A stretch of 64,000 bases of DNA from Luzula sylvatica (Eukaryota; Streptophyta; Magnoliopsida; Poales; Juncaceae). Of this stretch, positions 49,592-62,339 are shown in pieces; the first letter of the stretch is position 1, and every line of letters starts with the position of its first letter. Both the position numbers and the translations under genes were made by a program. The stretch is from positions 27,134,914-27,198,913 of the forward strand of contig OX326958.1 of the NCBI GenBank assembly GCA_946800325.1. Direction: 5' to 3'. The notes below the pieces were generated by a model. The model saw nothing but the letters and a program-made list of their open reading frames with translations, was not told where the DNA came from and did no database searches.

Positions 49592-50665
49592 ATGAGCAAC
49601 TCCAAAGATTCGGTTACGGGTCCGAATGCGAAACCGGCATGGGAACAAACCGTATCGATGATCCTCCACCAAGCCTCGGTATACGGGGTCGCAATAGGTT
49701 ACTGTCTCTCCGCCTCGCTCCTCTCCATCATCAACAAATGGGCGGTCATGAAATTCCCCTATCCCGGCGCGCTAACCGCTTTACAATACCTCACCTCGGT
49801 TCTGGGCGTGGTGATCGCGGGTCAAACGCGGATCATTGAACACGACCCGTTAACCCTCAAAACCATGTGGAAGTTCCTCCCTGCCGCAATCATGTTCTAC
49901 GTGTCCATCTTCACCAACAGCGAGTTGCTCCTCCATGCCAACGTAGACACCTTCATCGTGTTCCGTTCCGCGGTCCCGATTTTCGTCGCGATCGGCGAAA
50001 CGCTTTATCTCCACCAACCATGGCCTAGTTTGAAGACTTGGATGTCTCTCTCGACGATTTTGGGCGGGAGCGTTATTTACGTGATGACCGATTATTCGTT
50101 TACCATCACCGCGTACGCTTGGGCAATTGCGTATTTAGCTAGCATGTCGATCGATTTCGTTTACATAAAACACGTGGTGATGACGATCGGGCTGAACACG
50201 TGGGGATTGGTGTTGTATAATAACTTGGAGGCGTTTTTGTTGTTTCCGATAGAGATGTTTATAATGGGGGAGTGGGATCAGATGAGGGTGGACAGCACGA
50301 AGGTTGCAGGCGGGTTGTGGGCGTGGGAAGTCGTTTTGCCCGTCGGGTTGAGTTGTTTGTTTGGATTAAGTATTTCGTTTTTCGGGTTCTCGTGTCGGAG
50401 GGCGATATCGGCGACCGGGTTTACGGTTTTGGGAATCGTGAATAAGTTGTTGACGGTGGCGATTAATTTGATGATTTGGGATAAGCATGCGAGTTGGGTG
50501 GGGACGGTGGGATTGTTGATTTGTATGAGCGGTGGGGTTTTGTACCAGCAGAGTACGAGCAAGGCGAAACCGGCGAAGGTGGAGGTGAAGGACGAGGAGG
50601 AGGTGGATGAGGAGAAACAGAAGTTGGTTCAGATGGAGGGGAAGGATGCGAGCAGTTCGTCGTGA
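49592..50665 (+). CDS. GONST3: GONST3/GGLT1-type Golgi GDP-sugar transporter
   Basis: Nucleotide-sugar antiporter of the Golgi membrane (NST/TPT, EamA-like fold). Arabidopsis GONST3 is reported as the GDP-L-galactose transporter GGLT1, which supplies L-galactose for pectin RG-II and glycosphingolipid-linked sugars. The 357-residue exon has about ten hydrophobic segments, and family blocks SASLLSIINKWAVMKFPYP, NSELLLHANVDTFIVFRS, DFVYIKHVVMTIGLN and the GDP-sugar motif GIVNK (281-285), then NLMIWDKHAS. The acidic/lysine tail (EVKDEEEVDEEKQK) is cytosolic. These blocks match GONST3 better than GFT1 or GONST1. The exon begins exactly after an acceptor (ccacag|atg), so translation could instead start in an upstream exon: MPNE from 48985 or MANSRFARFK from 49487, both in frame. 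G+C is higher than the surroundings. Confidence 0.93.
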   Translation: MSNSKDSVTGPNAKPAWEQTVSMILHQASVYGVAIGYCLSASLLSIINKWAVMKFPYPGALTALQYLTSVLGVVIAGQTRIIEHDPLTLKTMWKFLPAAIMFYVSIFTNSELLLHANVDTFIVFRSAVPIFVAIGETLYLHQPWPSLKTWMSLSTILGGSVIYVMTDYSFTITAYAWAIAYLASMSIDFVYIKHVVMTIGLNTWGLVLYNNLEAFLLFPIEMFIMGEWDQMRVDSTKVAGGLWAWEVVLPVGLSCLFGLSISFFGFSCRRAISATGFTVLGIVNKLLTVAINLMIWDKHASWVGTVGLLICMSGGVLYQQSTSKAKPAKVEVKDEEEVDEEKQKLVQMEGKDASSSS

Positions 50666-51227
50666 TTTTTGAGAATTCGAAGCGATAGTTAAAGAGAAAC
50701 GGGGTTTTGTTTAGGGTTTGGTATTGGAATAAAAGAGGTATACGATTGATTAATCACATATTCGTAGGATTTGTTTGTTTGTTCTGTTATTCGTGTAATG
50801 AACCTTTATTGTTTGAGAAATTGTTTAGAAGATTTATTTTTGAATTTGTTCTTTTTTTATTTGATTTTTTATGGAAATTGTGATTTTGGTCTGATAATAT
50901 GATAGTTGGGGAAATGTATACAAAATCATAGTTGACTTGGTCTTGAGATTTGATTGGTCAAAACAAATCTCGTTGTTATCTTACTAATTATGTATGATCT
51001 TGGTATTGATCTCGATGCATTGTAGAAATATCCATGTTTGGATTTCGAGATATCAATTTCCACGATTCATTGACCCATTCTTTTCTACAAGTATTCAAAT
51101 ATTGGGCACAGATGAAATTGTACCAATTTTATAATTAATGCCATGGTTAGTATCTAATTATGGTATTACATTACACCGACACATTAACAACATGAGCGCC
51201 TTGATTCCGGTACAAGGTGGTGGTGGC

Positions 51228-51835
51228 AAGGGATGTAAACGGTTCGGATATTATCCGAACCGACCCGAACCGAATCCGCCTAAATATCCGGATCCGAATA
51301 AAATTATCCGGATCCGACCCGGATCCGTTTTTCGGATTCGGTTTTGATAATAGGGATCAGATCCGGATCCGAATAATAGTATAAAACGGATATCCGTTTT
51401 TGAAAATTTATTATGTTTTTAAATAACCATGGTCTTATAAACCCAATATAAGTTTATGTTTGCATGATTTATAATTGATAAATCAAGTCCATTCTAAAAG
51501 AAAATGAATCTTTTATGTATGTTTTTTCAAATCCCAAAATATTTGACAAATACTTGATTTTGTTTCGTAAAATTATAATGTCCTTTTATGTATTATTTAA
51601 GTATTATTTTGATATTGTTTGAGATTCGTTGGTAAAATAGATAATTATGTTACATACAAAATATCCGTATGAACTATCCGAATAATATCCAGATTCGTAT
51701 CCGTATCCGAGATATCCGAACCGAATCCGTATCCGTTTAATATCCGAACCGTATCCGGATCCGGGAATATCCGGATACGGATACGGATCAGGTATGACCA
51801 CTATCCGAACCGGATCCGAACCGTTTACACCCCTA
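51228..51835. mobile_element. hAT-type MITE rich in TATCCGGATCCG
   Basis: Left end AAGGGATGTAAACGGTTCGG and right end CCGAACCGTTTACACCCCTA are inverted. Flanks gtggtggc (left) and ggtggtgc (right) are an imperfect 8-bp TSD. Both sides of the interior carry many TATCCGGATCCG words that can fold back. No coding content. Same broad class as 62426-62889 by its TAGGGGTG-type end. Confidence 0.75.
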
Positions 51836-52189
51836 GGTGGTGCTCTTCCAACATGGGGCCATGTGATATTGTGATCCCCCTCTCCCCCTTGCTTTAATCT
51901 AAAGTTAGTTTACCATTTACCATACTTTATTATCTTCCAAATCTCCTTTACTCGTTCCTAATCAATTGACCATTCATTACCATATTAATAAACTTGCTTG
52001 AGTTCTCAAAATAAAATACTAACTTTTCTGAGAAGATTGCCACTAAATAAGGTTTCGAGTTGACTTGGTATGTGTGGATCTCGAGTTGCTTGTTGGTATT
52101 AATTTATTAATGATATTAATAATTGAATGTATGGTCTTGGTATACGGGGATCTCGAGTTGACGGTATTTTAATAAAAGTAATGATTTTG

Positions 52190-53030
52190 CAATTCAATGG
52201 AGTACACTCCAAACGACCGCAAATGCATTTTGGAATGCACTTCAAAATGTATTGTTGCCCGATTTCCTCTCCATCTTGTCATATATTTTATATGTATAAT
52301 TTTTTATTTTTCTATATTATTTTGTATAACTTATGTATAATGATATATTCTTATTTATACCGTTATCATTTTTATTATATTTTATACATATTTCTAGTAT
52401 TCTCATAATATTTTCCTATACCATGAGAATAAAGATTTATGGTTAATACCTTGCCACTATATCTTTTTATAGCACAAATAAAATATTTGTTGTAGTTTAT
52501 ATTTTTTGCTATTATTTATACATTATGTAAATAATGTATTATACTCTTGATATATTTTTGTAGTACAAATTAAATTAAATCTTATTTATACCATTACCCT
52601 ATACCTTTTCATTATATTTTCTATACTCTTGATAAAAAAAATATGTAAATAATTATTATTTATATCTTTTTTATACTATGAATAAAAATTGTGTTCTTAT
52701 GTATATTTTTTTATACTGTGGATAAAGATATGTTGATATTTATACTTTGTTTACTATTATTTATACCTTTTCAAATATTGGTTGTAGAAAAAAAATATAA
52801 ATACTAGTGTCTTTAATAATGAGTCATTGTAAAAAGATATAAACACGAAGGTGACAGGTATGGAGCAAAAACAACTATATGAAAACGTTGGAGGTTGCCC
52901 GCGTTTTAGGCGTTGTCCGTTAAATGCGGTCGCTTGTCTAATTTTGCGTGTTTTTTTTAAACCAGTGCCTCTGCCACGCGTCGACTCTTGGTTGAAAGTG
53001 ACATTTTGGAGTGCATTAGCAACTCCCTTT
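52190..53030. mobile_element. Possible MITE with CACTCCAAAATG ends
   Basis: GCACTTCAAAATGT at 52239-52253 and the inverse ACATTTTGGAGTGC at 53000-53014 suggest inverted ends. The interior is AT-rich with a denser block near 52850-53000. No TSD identified; boundaries are weak. Confidence 0.35.
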
Positions 53031-53199
53031 AATAATTTGTCTCTATAAATGATCATTGTAGAAAATGTTTGGATTTTAGGACATCAATTCTCGAATTCAC
53101 TCGAAATATTTAGTTCAATTAAACATTATACAATTTAGTTCATTTATAAAGCAGAGATGAGATTAATATATTTTAAAATGTCTTTATTTTAATATAATA

Positions 53200-55100
53200 C
53201 TAGGAGAATTCTCGCGCTACGCAACGGACATACTATTTATGTTTTTCATTGTAATATAAAGTATATATTTACATGATATTATTGATAATATCCTCTCATA
53301 ATAAAATTAATTTAAATCATTTATCTATGATTGTGCATATGTTTTACAATTAAAAATCACATTATTTTAATCAAATAATAACACCTATATTAGTGTAATT
53401 GTATAATAATATATGAGATATAACATAATTTTACGAAAAAACATAACAACAAATATTATATCATTGTCTTTCGCAATATTTCATACAATATCAAGTATTC
53501 AAATTATGAATCATACGCATATGTAGTAACAAATCATTAATTATATAGTACTAATATTTTTTATCGATTCAAAATTCAATGAAAATAAAACTTAATAATG
53601 AAAGTAATTTAATAAATAATACAAAAAAAATAATTTAGCGTAAACATAAATATAAATTATTTTATATTATATGATTTTTTTAAGATTATATTTTTAATAA
53701 TAACATAAATTAATTTAGCTTAACATAAATATAAATTATTTATATGGATAAACTATTCTTTTTTTTTTAATTTCTATTAATTTCTAAAAAAATTAATATT
53801 AAATTTGTTTGATTAAAAACACAAATATAATCTACTTAGTATTAAATGAGTTTCTTATATTTATAATTTTTTTAAAAATAAATAATAATACTTAAAATTG
53901 TATTAGATAAACCGTAAACATGCATTTTTACATTGTATTTTCTTACATATTTTTTTTACAAATTCAAATGATGAAAAACGGTATGTTTGAACTGCGCTAA
54001 TATGAATGTCAAAACAAAGAAAAAATTAAAATGAATATATTTGATAAATTGGTAAAATTAAATTTCTAAAAATAATACTAAGAAATGTTGTATGTCTTAT
54101 AAGTTATAATATTACATAATAAGTTATTAGTATTTCATATATAGATTTTCATCTTCAATTATATTCAAATTTGATCATATAATCTTATGTGAAATGGTAA
54201 ACAATTAAATACACTTAATTTAACATGAAATTAGCCAATACTAATTGTCCACATTATTAATATATGATGATGTGACTTTCTACGAAATGTTTAAAACATA
54301 GTGTAAAATAATTGACACTTAAATAATTACAAAAAAATATGATTATTAAAAATCAATGATTAATAATGATCTAAATTTTATCACATATCATAATTTAGTG
54401 GTTGAAATAAATGTGATGATGTGGCACAAGAAAATTACGCAAAATTTGATTCAAGATAAGGGTGTGGATAAATTGTCATCATAATTAATCATAAATAATA
54501 AAACGAAATAATATGTTTTTAAAATAAAATAAAAAACATAATTATCATGAATATTAACAAAAAGATATTAAGTAAAATTCATTGCGAAGATATTTCATAT
54601 ATACTTATCTTCACATGTCAAATGATAAACTTAAGCGAAACTATATTTATACATAACTCAAAACAAATATTTTTTCAAAAATTGATTTATACGCGAATGT
54701 TAACAAAAAAAATACAATATTTTGATTTTGGGTTACTTTTTAAGAACAAAAGAGAAATTTATGTATAACAATTTAAAATGATTCATTACGTACAACAAGA
54801 TATTTTTTTCTAATCACGTAGAAATCTTTTAATCTTTATTATTTGGAATGGAAAGAGATGAGAAGTGATTATTGTAAAAAACTACTAAAAAGAAATATTA
54901 GAATTTGAATATCAACTAAAAACCCATAAAATGTGCGTGAACAAATTTTAAACAGAACTTTTTGGTTTTCTTATCATGTGCATTTTTAATTAAATATGAA
55001 GCATCCGATTTTCGTGCAGTTTAAATATAACTCAAAATATAACACAAAATATAAGCCTGACACGATTAAATATGAAATTATCGGATGCTCTAAAAATATA
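53200..55100 (-). repeat. AT-rich dispersed repeat, Helitron-like 3' end
   Basis: In minus sense the left edge reads GCGTAGCGCGAGAATTCTC, CTAG, then T, a plausible Helitron 3' terminus. The rest matches 2340-4560 in several collinear blocks. No gene. Confidence 0.4.
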
Positions 55101-57847
55101 TTATAAAATAAAATTTTAAAAATATATAATCTCTGGCTTCCTATGAAGTTAAACACGAGCCCAAAATAAAGGATTTAAGTTATTACGAATGAATCACAAA
55201 ATTGTTGAATTCAAATCTAAGCCCACTCTCAATTGTATCAAAATTTGAATTTTCACCCAGCCCAAATATCAAGTGAAATAGCACGTATTATTATTATGAT
55301 GAACGAAACGTTTGATTGGTGCAAAAATTATAAGATTTAGCCCATATATATAACATCAACCCAAGTTCCCAACTGGCGATAAACTATGTTGTGCCGATAC
55401 TTCAAAAAAACTGATCGTATCCGTATCGTATTATAAATTCAAATATGTATCAGATGCGCTACAAACAAGTAATATGCTTAGATTATATATCACCGATATA
55501 ATATTCGAAAAGAATATTATTTAATATTGAAATGATATTATGCTATGGAGTTTTTTTTATTTTTTTATTTCCGGGTTACCACATTAATTTTGAAATTAAA
55601 TTGATTGATTATGATCGAAAAACACACAATTTTGTTTGACAATATAAATCTTGAAAAAAGTCCTTGAAAAATCTTGATTAATCACCACCGATTGATCGGT
55701 AATCGATGGTTCACCGACTCATTTACCCTTTCTCTTTTTAAAAAATGCTTTGACCTTTTTTTTTTACCGAGTTTGATATATTTTTTTTGTTACTGATTAA
55801 TCGGGTTTAAAACGTTTTTTGACTGATTAATCGGGTTTAAAAAACATTTGATAACACAATGAAATTTATACATGGTTAATAGAAAATAATTAAAAGCATT
55901 TAATAGTAATATTCAAATAAACAAAAATTTAATTAAAATTTGTTAATATCGTTTGGTGTTTTCAAATCTACATCAAGCATTTAAAAGTTTAATAAATTGT
56001 TTGTGTTTGGATAGATAAAACTCTACTCTTTTATTTTTATTTCTTTAGAATAATATCATTTCAAGGATTTTATTGGGCAATTTTTTTTTAAGAGCGCGTT
56101 TGGTTGGAGTTTTGAAGAATGCCTTGGCATAAAATATGCCAAGGAATTCAATGCTAAGACATATTATTCCCTGGTATACTCAATTATTATGTTTGGTTAA
56201 CACATTTATTTATTCCATGGCATGTTATTTCGTCACAAATGTAAAAAATTTAAACATTCTATATTTACAAAACTAACATATTTATACTAAATTTATGTTA
56301 CAAAATAAATAATTCATCCAAAAAGATAATTTCAATTATAAAAATAATAATTTATTGTCAACAAAATATTATAAATCAACAACATATTATTATAAAATTG
56401 ATTACTCAAAATACTACTTACAACCACCAAGCACCCAAATTGCATATTCTTCCTTCATATTATAAATAAAATTTTGGAAGAACAAAATAAACGAATTCCA
56501 TTCAAACATCTCGCCAAAAACGTGATAGGTATATTTTTTTCTTAGAATCTGATTTTTTTTCAATCAATTTTTATGCTTGACTCTTTTTTCAATGAAATAT
56601 TTCATGTTATTTTTGGTGAGAATATCGAATTATTTATTTTATTTTATAAATATGTTGTTTTTATAAGCATAATATGATGTAACATGCTATTCCTTCCTCG
56701 TGGGAATAGAGAAAATCCATAAATTTTGGTGGTAATCATATTCCCATCAATTATGTCTTAGGGAATAGAGTATTCCGTTACTTTATTACCTAGCGTGTAA
56801 ATCAAACATGGGAATGGAATCCATGCTGGAGTATGGCATGGCAAGCTGGCATTCTTATTATAAATTTATTTAATGTCTAATAATTCTCATGGGTATAATA
56901 AAATGAGGAATTTTACTATGTCCCTCATTTCTCTCAAGGTTTCATGATATCATCATCATGACATCATGAAACCATTTTGGATGAAATTAATGGATTTTCG
57001 ATTTGCATCCGAACGCTTTTTCCAATTAATAATGATTCTAATTAATTTCTAATTAATTAACTTCTAATTAAACTAATCAATTGTGTAATGAATTATATTT
57101 CACTTAAAATTATCAAATTTTGGGTACAAAATTAATTAAAGAAAAGTTGAGGATGTAAAATAGGGACAATTTTTACCCAACTTTAATTGATGAAGGCATC
57201 ACGAAAAATTGAGTGAAATAACGGGACATATCATAATTTTCCTAATAAAATTCAGTCCATTTTATAAGTTGGAAAATAATTTGGCAATATTGAGAGGAGA
57301 AGTATGTGGAATGGACACGTATGAGTAATAATGAACAGTACTTGGTGGATTACCGGTACCGATGTACCGTACCGGGAAGAAGAGCACAAAGAGAGGAGGG
57401 AGCCAATTACAGACCAAAACGTGGTCGAGTACACTGTTTCACTGCACCAAACCCTGTCTGTCACGAGCCCAATTTTACCAGTCATTTTATAATTTTAACA
57501 TTTTATAATATCAACACACATTAAACCTCTATGTTTCCTCGAATTTACTGTAGCTACCCTTGCTTTTTCTTCCTGTCTTTACTCTTTCAGCTTCGAATTT
57601 CGATAGAGGTTTTAGTTCTCACTAATCTGAATAGATATAATCGGGTTCAAATTTGTCCAAATGGATTTTAAATTTAATTCCAATTAGCTCGACCTCTAGA
57701 TCTAAAATATAATAATCATTCCTATATGAATAGATATAAATACTATTACTTACAGTTGATATATTTAAATATGAATACAAATATAGATAATCGATTTCGG
57801 CTTTCAAATATAGCTAATATATGTATCAGTATAATTTATTATTATTA

Positions 57848-57885
<38 letters not shown>

Positions 57886-58855
57886 TCTAGGCAGTGAACT
57901 TCTTTGATGTTAATAATACAATTTATATCTTATGTAGTTATATTTTGTATATATTACTATTTATAGTATAATTTAATATTTATAATTACAATTTTTTTTC
58001 TCATATTGGACAATTATTTTCTTGTCAATGATGAATAATTTATATTTTAATATATGAAAAAAAAACTGTATTCGTATTTATATTCTATAAGACCCGAACT
58101 ATATTCGAATTCGTATAATATTTGAACTAAATTCATATTCATATCACTATAACAATACTGACATTTCGTAGCATTCGCATATGTTGTTGAATGCATGTAT
58201 TAATATTGTCATTTACATTTGACAGCATAAGGTGAAAATGAGAGTTTTTGTATATGAAAATTATTTGTGTTGGGTGTTGTTTTTATTGGGTTGTACATTG
58301 TTTACTGGCATGTAATTGTTTTAATAAATGTAATTGTTTTAATAAGACATTTACTTTGTATATGAGAGTTTTTGTAGTTGTAATTTTTTTATTTTGACAA
58401 AAAAAATGTGTACATTCAATTTTATTACTATAGAAACTAAGTACATTTAACACTAATTTTTTGTGTCAAGATTTTATTTTAACAGTAGCATTCGAAACAA
58501 AATGCAGTTATATGACCGTATTCAACCGTATTCCTGACACTTCACGCTAAATGCCGTCTTTTGTAATACAATATCAGGATTAACCAATTAATACCGTCTT
58601 TTATGCAAGTAATTGTGGCATATAGTCAAATACCAAAAAACATGTATCACCGTATGCCAATATTGTTGTAGTGTATGTTATTTACTATCCTTAACCAAGA
58701 AACTAAGAAGAATGCATATGTTTTTTACAACCATAAGAACTGCATAAGATCAAGGGAGGCAAGCCAAGACACCCCGAATGAAATCGCAAAACATAACCCT
58801 ACTAGAAGAGGCATATGGTTTTCGATCGTCACGTAAACAATTACTATTTTGATAA
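55101..58855. other. Repeat remnants, no gene recognised
   Basis: 55386-55450 is a half copy of the MITE at 32408. 56092-56860 starts GAGCGCGTTTGGTTGG and carries ATTCCAT/ATGGCATG words in both orientations, a typical MITE remnant. 57840-57882 is an (ATT)n microsatellite. The ORFs at 57252-57524 match nothing known. Confidence 0.4.
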
Positions 58856-59145
58856 TAAATGGGGAAGGATTATATGTCCTCTATTCATTGTTGCCAATGT
58901 GATTGAACCCACAATATCTTATAACGTATGATTTTTTGTATCCCACACTCAACCAACTGAGTTATGTGCCCATTGATAAATGAGTAAATGGAGAAGTCTC
59001 GGTGACCCTCCATCTATTGATGTCAATGAGACTTGAATCCAAAATTTCTCACAGCATATGATTTTTGTGTCTCACACCCAACCAACTGGGGATATGGGCT
59101 AAAATGATCGGTGATCCCCCATCCATTGATGCAAATGAGATTTAA
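58856..59145 (-). mobile_element. SINE-derived tandem cluster
   Basis: Two to three tandem minus-strand units share the phrases CAATGGGCACATAACTCAGTTGG-like head, GTGTGAGACACAAAAATCATATG and ATTGACATCAATAGATGGAGG-like tail. The head resembles a tRNA A box. The same family occurs with clear TSDs at 62340-62942 and as a relic at 7680-7815. Confidence 0.6.
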
Positions 59146-60379
59146 ACAATTACTTATTTTAAAAGCTATTGGGGGTCGTTTGGTTTTAAGCACGGAACAT
59201 GTGTTGAAATGTTACGTTCTGAGAAATTTTATTCCATCAAATATTTATTTTAAGGTACATCATATTATCATGTTTGGTCCAAGCATTTATTTTTTCATTA
59301 TTGAAATATATATAAATATTATTATTTATCAAACATTGTATTTTTTATTGTAAATTGTATTTTATATGTCTTGAAATACGAAAGAAATGATTTCAATAGC
59401 GTATTTTCATATTATTTAATATTTACAAAGGAAAATAATACCGATTCGAAAAATCCATTGATGATAACTTGGTTTTCTTGAAAGATACTTTAGGTCATCT
59501 TGGATGATGACATCACGTATCTAATGTACAAAATGAATGTAATAATATAATTAATCAAAAGTGATACTAGATAATATCATAATACTACTAATTTTATATA
59601 GGGAAATTATATAACAAAATGCTGAAGTTCTTAAGTTTCATGACAAAACAATTGTTCTCTAGTCGGTTCTAACTTCAAAATCATATTCGATACATATGTT
59701 AGTCTTTTTGTTTGTTTGGTCCCCTATGAACTTTTCCATTACTATTATCAAATCCAAAATTTTCTTCTTAATTTTCATCATCATCGTCATGGTCCCATCA
59801 TCACAAAAAAGTATAGGCGAATGTAATTATTCAACGATCCAGGGGTAGTTTTGTAATCAGAAGCCATCTCTCCACTGGGAGCTCGACACGTGTGGGAATA
59901 ATGAATATAGCATATTTAAAATGAAATCTTATTTAGTAACTCACCAATTTTATGATTTTATGATAAAACAGACGTATATAGATTTTCATAAAGTTACTAA
60001 ATTTAATCGATTCTGTGTAAATAAACCCTAAAGTAACCTACTTCAAAATTAGGTTAAGAAAACAAATAACATATCTATTATGGATAGCATGAATATTAAT
60101 ACATTATTATATATGTGGTAGTTATAAGCTGCTTGTTTTTAGTTCCGTACAGAAAGTAAATCCAACGAGTTGAGGAAATCTACAGTGGAAAACGAGGTAA
60201 GAGAAAAGGAAAATATATAATGTGAGAAAAGAAAAAAGATGAAACCAAAAGGCAAAAGGAAAAGGCATCACTGTCAATCCAAGCGAACCACTATTTGACA
60301 AGATGCAAAGAAAGTTATAACCTCTCATTAATCGCATTATCAAAAGGAAGAAGAAGAAGAAGAGTGAAACACAATCTCT

Positions 60380-60380
<1 letters not shown>
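59146..60380. other. Upstream region of the MADS-box gene
   Basis: 59160-59350 has a MITE-like start (GGGGGTCGTTTGGTTTTAAGC). 59820-60380 is the probable promoter and 5' UTR; the last 150 bp are purine-rich (aggaagaagaagaagaag). No TATA box or CArG box was assigned with confidence. Confidence 0.4.

Positions 60381-60407
<27 letters not shown>
60381..60407 (+). promoter_or_regulatory. (GA)13 tract ending at the MADS start codon
   Basis: An uninterrupted GA run whose last base directly precedes the ATG at 60408. GA repeats in plant homeotic gene leaders are binding sites for BPC/GAGA-binding factors. Function here is inferred. Confidence 0.5.
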
Positions 60408-60411
<4 letters not shown>

Positions 60412-60592
60412 GGAGAGGAAGAGTGGAATTGAAGAGGATAGAGAACAAGATAAACAGGCAAGTAACGTTTGCGAAGAGGAGAAATGGACTCTTGAAGAAG
60501 GCGTACGAGTTGTCGGTTCTTTGCGATGCCGAAGTGGGGCTGATTATCTTCTCGAGCCGAGGCCGTCTCTTCGAGTTCTGTAGTAACACGAG
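60408..60592 (+). CDS. SEPALLATA-like MADS-box factor, exon 1 (partial)
   Basis: First exon of a type II MIKC MADS-box gene, cut off by the window edge. It encodes the whole MADS domain: [20 protein letters not shown], then [20 protein letters not shown], then [20 protein letters not shown]. The exon is 185 nt and ends after NTR at AG|GTATCT in phase 2, the usual size for SEP/AP1/AGL6 first exons. The [23 protein letters not shown] core is typical of E-class SEP genes; the second half ([14 protein letters not shown], where SEP proteins usually have ALIIFSNRGKLYEF) is unusual. I, K and C domains were not found in the next 3.4 kb, so intron 1 is at least that long. The protein should bind CArG boxes as part of floral quartets. 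AGL6 or another MIKC clade is possible. Confidence 0.88.
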
Positions 60593-61677
60593 GTATCTAT
60601 CTTAATTTGAAGTGATTTTAAAATTCTTTTTTAGGGTAGATTTTTAAATCCCTATTTCATGGTATTTTGTGCATCATATGTTAAATTGATCTCTCATTTT
60701 TTTTTTGTGCATCAGTTTATCTTTAAAATTGATCTCTCTTTAAGTTCAGTTTATCTTTAAAATATATGAAAAAATGAAAACTATTTACATATGGAAAATT
60801 TAGAATTTTAAAATTTGATGTGATAATTTGCTTTATTTGTTTTGTTTTTGGTGCCAAGCAAAATAGGGAGGTCAACTTATAATTTAGTTATTTTCTTTGT
60901 GTTATATTTAAGCTTGATTTCTGAGACTTTTGGTGAGTAGAAATTCTTTTTGTTTTGTTTCTGATGAGTTGTTCTTCCTAATTACTTTAGAGAAATTGAC
61001 AAAAGATCTATATCGAATTCTAGTTCTTCTTCTCGCTGCAGATCGAGTGAATTACAAGAGTTTCAGAGCATGTAGAGTTTGATTCTGTTGACTTGTAATC
61101 AATTGAAGACGATTTCATTGCAAATTTTGCAATTTATACTATGTTACTCCTCGTTTTGAGTTGCTCTTTGTTTTGGATTTCAGCATGAAGAGGTTTAAAT
61201 CCTCTAAATTTTTTGTTGATTTCTAGGGTTTATTTGTTTTTTTTGCATAGTTACTGTTTCATTGAATGAACAAACCCCCCTCCCCATTAGTGTCCTTGAA
61301 GAACTAGATCAGAGAGAGAGAGAGAGAGAGAGAGAAGAGAGTACTGTTTTGCTGAGATTAAGCTAAACCTATTTGTAATCACTGCTCTTAATGAAGTTTT
61401 TTAGCTTTCTCGAACCATTTTCGCGACTAATAATGCACCATTTTCTTGAACTTAAATCATATTTTTTTTTTTTTTAAGGAAACCTAATCCACGGAACGTG
61501 GTTATATTTGATTTCATTTTTTATAGATAATATCAAAAAATGACTTCCAGAACGTGGTTTAGTGTACAGTTCTTTTAATTTACTTTAACCTGAAAAATAA
61601 TTAAGCTTTATTTTGCTCATTTTTGGTAAGCATTTATTTTGAGTTAAATTACTACTACACTACTGAATTCAGTGCAT
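60593..61677 (+). other. Start of MADS intron 1
   Basis: No exon recognised. Includes a (GA)n run at 61311-61336. Large first introns of MADS genes often hold regulatory elements, but none was identified. Confidence 0.45.
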
Positions 61678-62339
61678 AACATTACTGGGACGGGAGCTTG
61701 CCCAAAGCCCTTTGGACATAAATTTTGTCCGAATCGCAAGATAACCATCCGATCTAAATCACGAGTAATTCTTGATTGATCAAATCTAACTCCCAATTAA
61801 CTCCACCGTTTGCTAAAATTTGGAAATGACTTTGTAATTTTGGAAATATATCTTAGCCAATTGCAATTACAATGAACATTTTTTTTCTGAACACCTCTCT
61901 CTCTCTCTCTCTCATCAACTTAATCTTTCTATTGCTTGGTATATCCACACAATTCTCCCAACACTGCTATGTCCTAAATTTATGATCACGCCATTGAATA
62001 TATCAAGTCTTGTTTTAAATGGAAACGCTCGTGTGTCCTCGATCTTTTCAGCATTTGTTTAGTTTTTTCAGTTTTGATTTGAGAAAATGGAAGTAACAAT
62101 TGATTTGGTAATTTTAATGCATTTTCCTTAGTTCTATGTTAAATTTAACATTTTTAATTTAACATTATCTATAAAACATTCATGGAAATTCCAGTTAACA
62201 TCCATGGTATTATTGGACATACAATAATTACACGACTACTCATTTTATACCACAAACGATATCTATAAAACTGATTTGAATATTCACATGAAATTAATTC
62301 AGTTGCATGTTTGGGTTTATACTAATCAATTGATTTCTT

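Noticed and set aside
57252..57524. Overlapping ORFs on both strands around 57.3-57.5 kb
   Set aside because: No recognisable domain; neither strand has splice or promoter support.
60122..60589. 155-aa ORF antisense to the MADS-box exon
   Set aside because: Shadow of the MADS domain and the GA tract (SLSLSLS); the sense strand is the clear gene.
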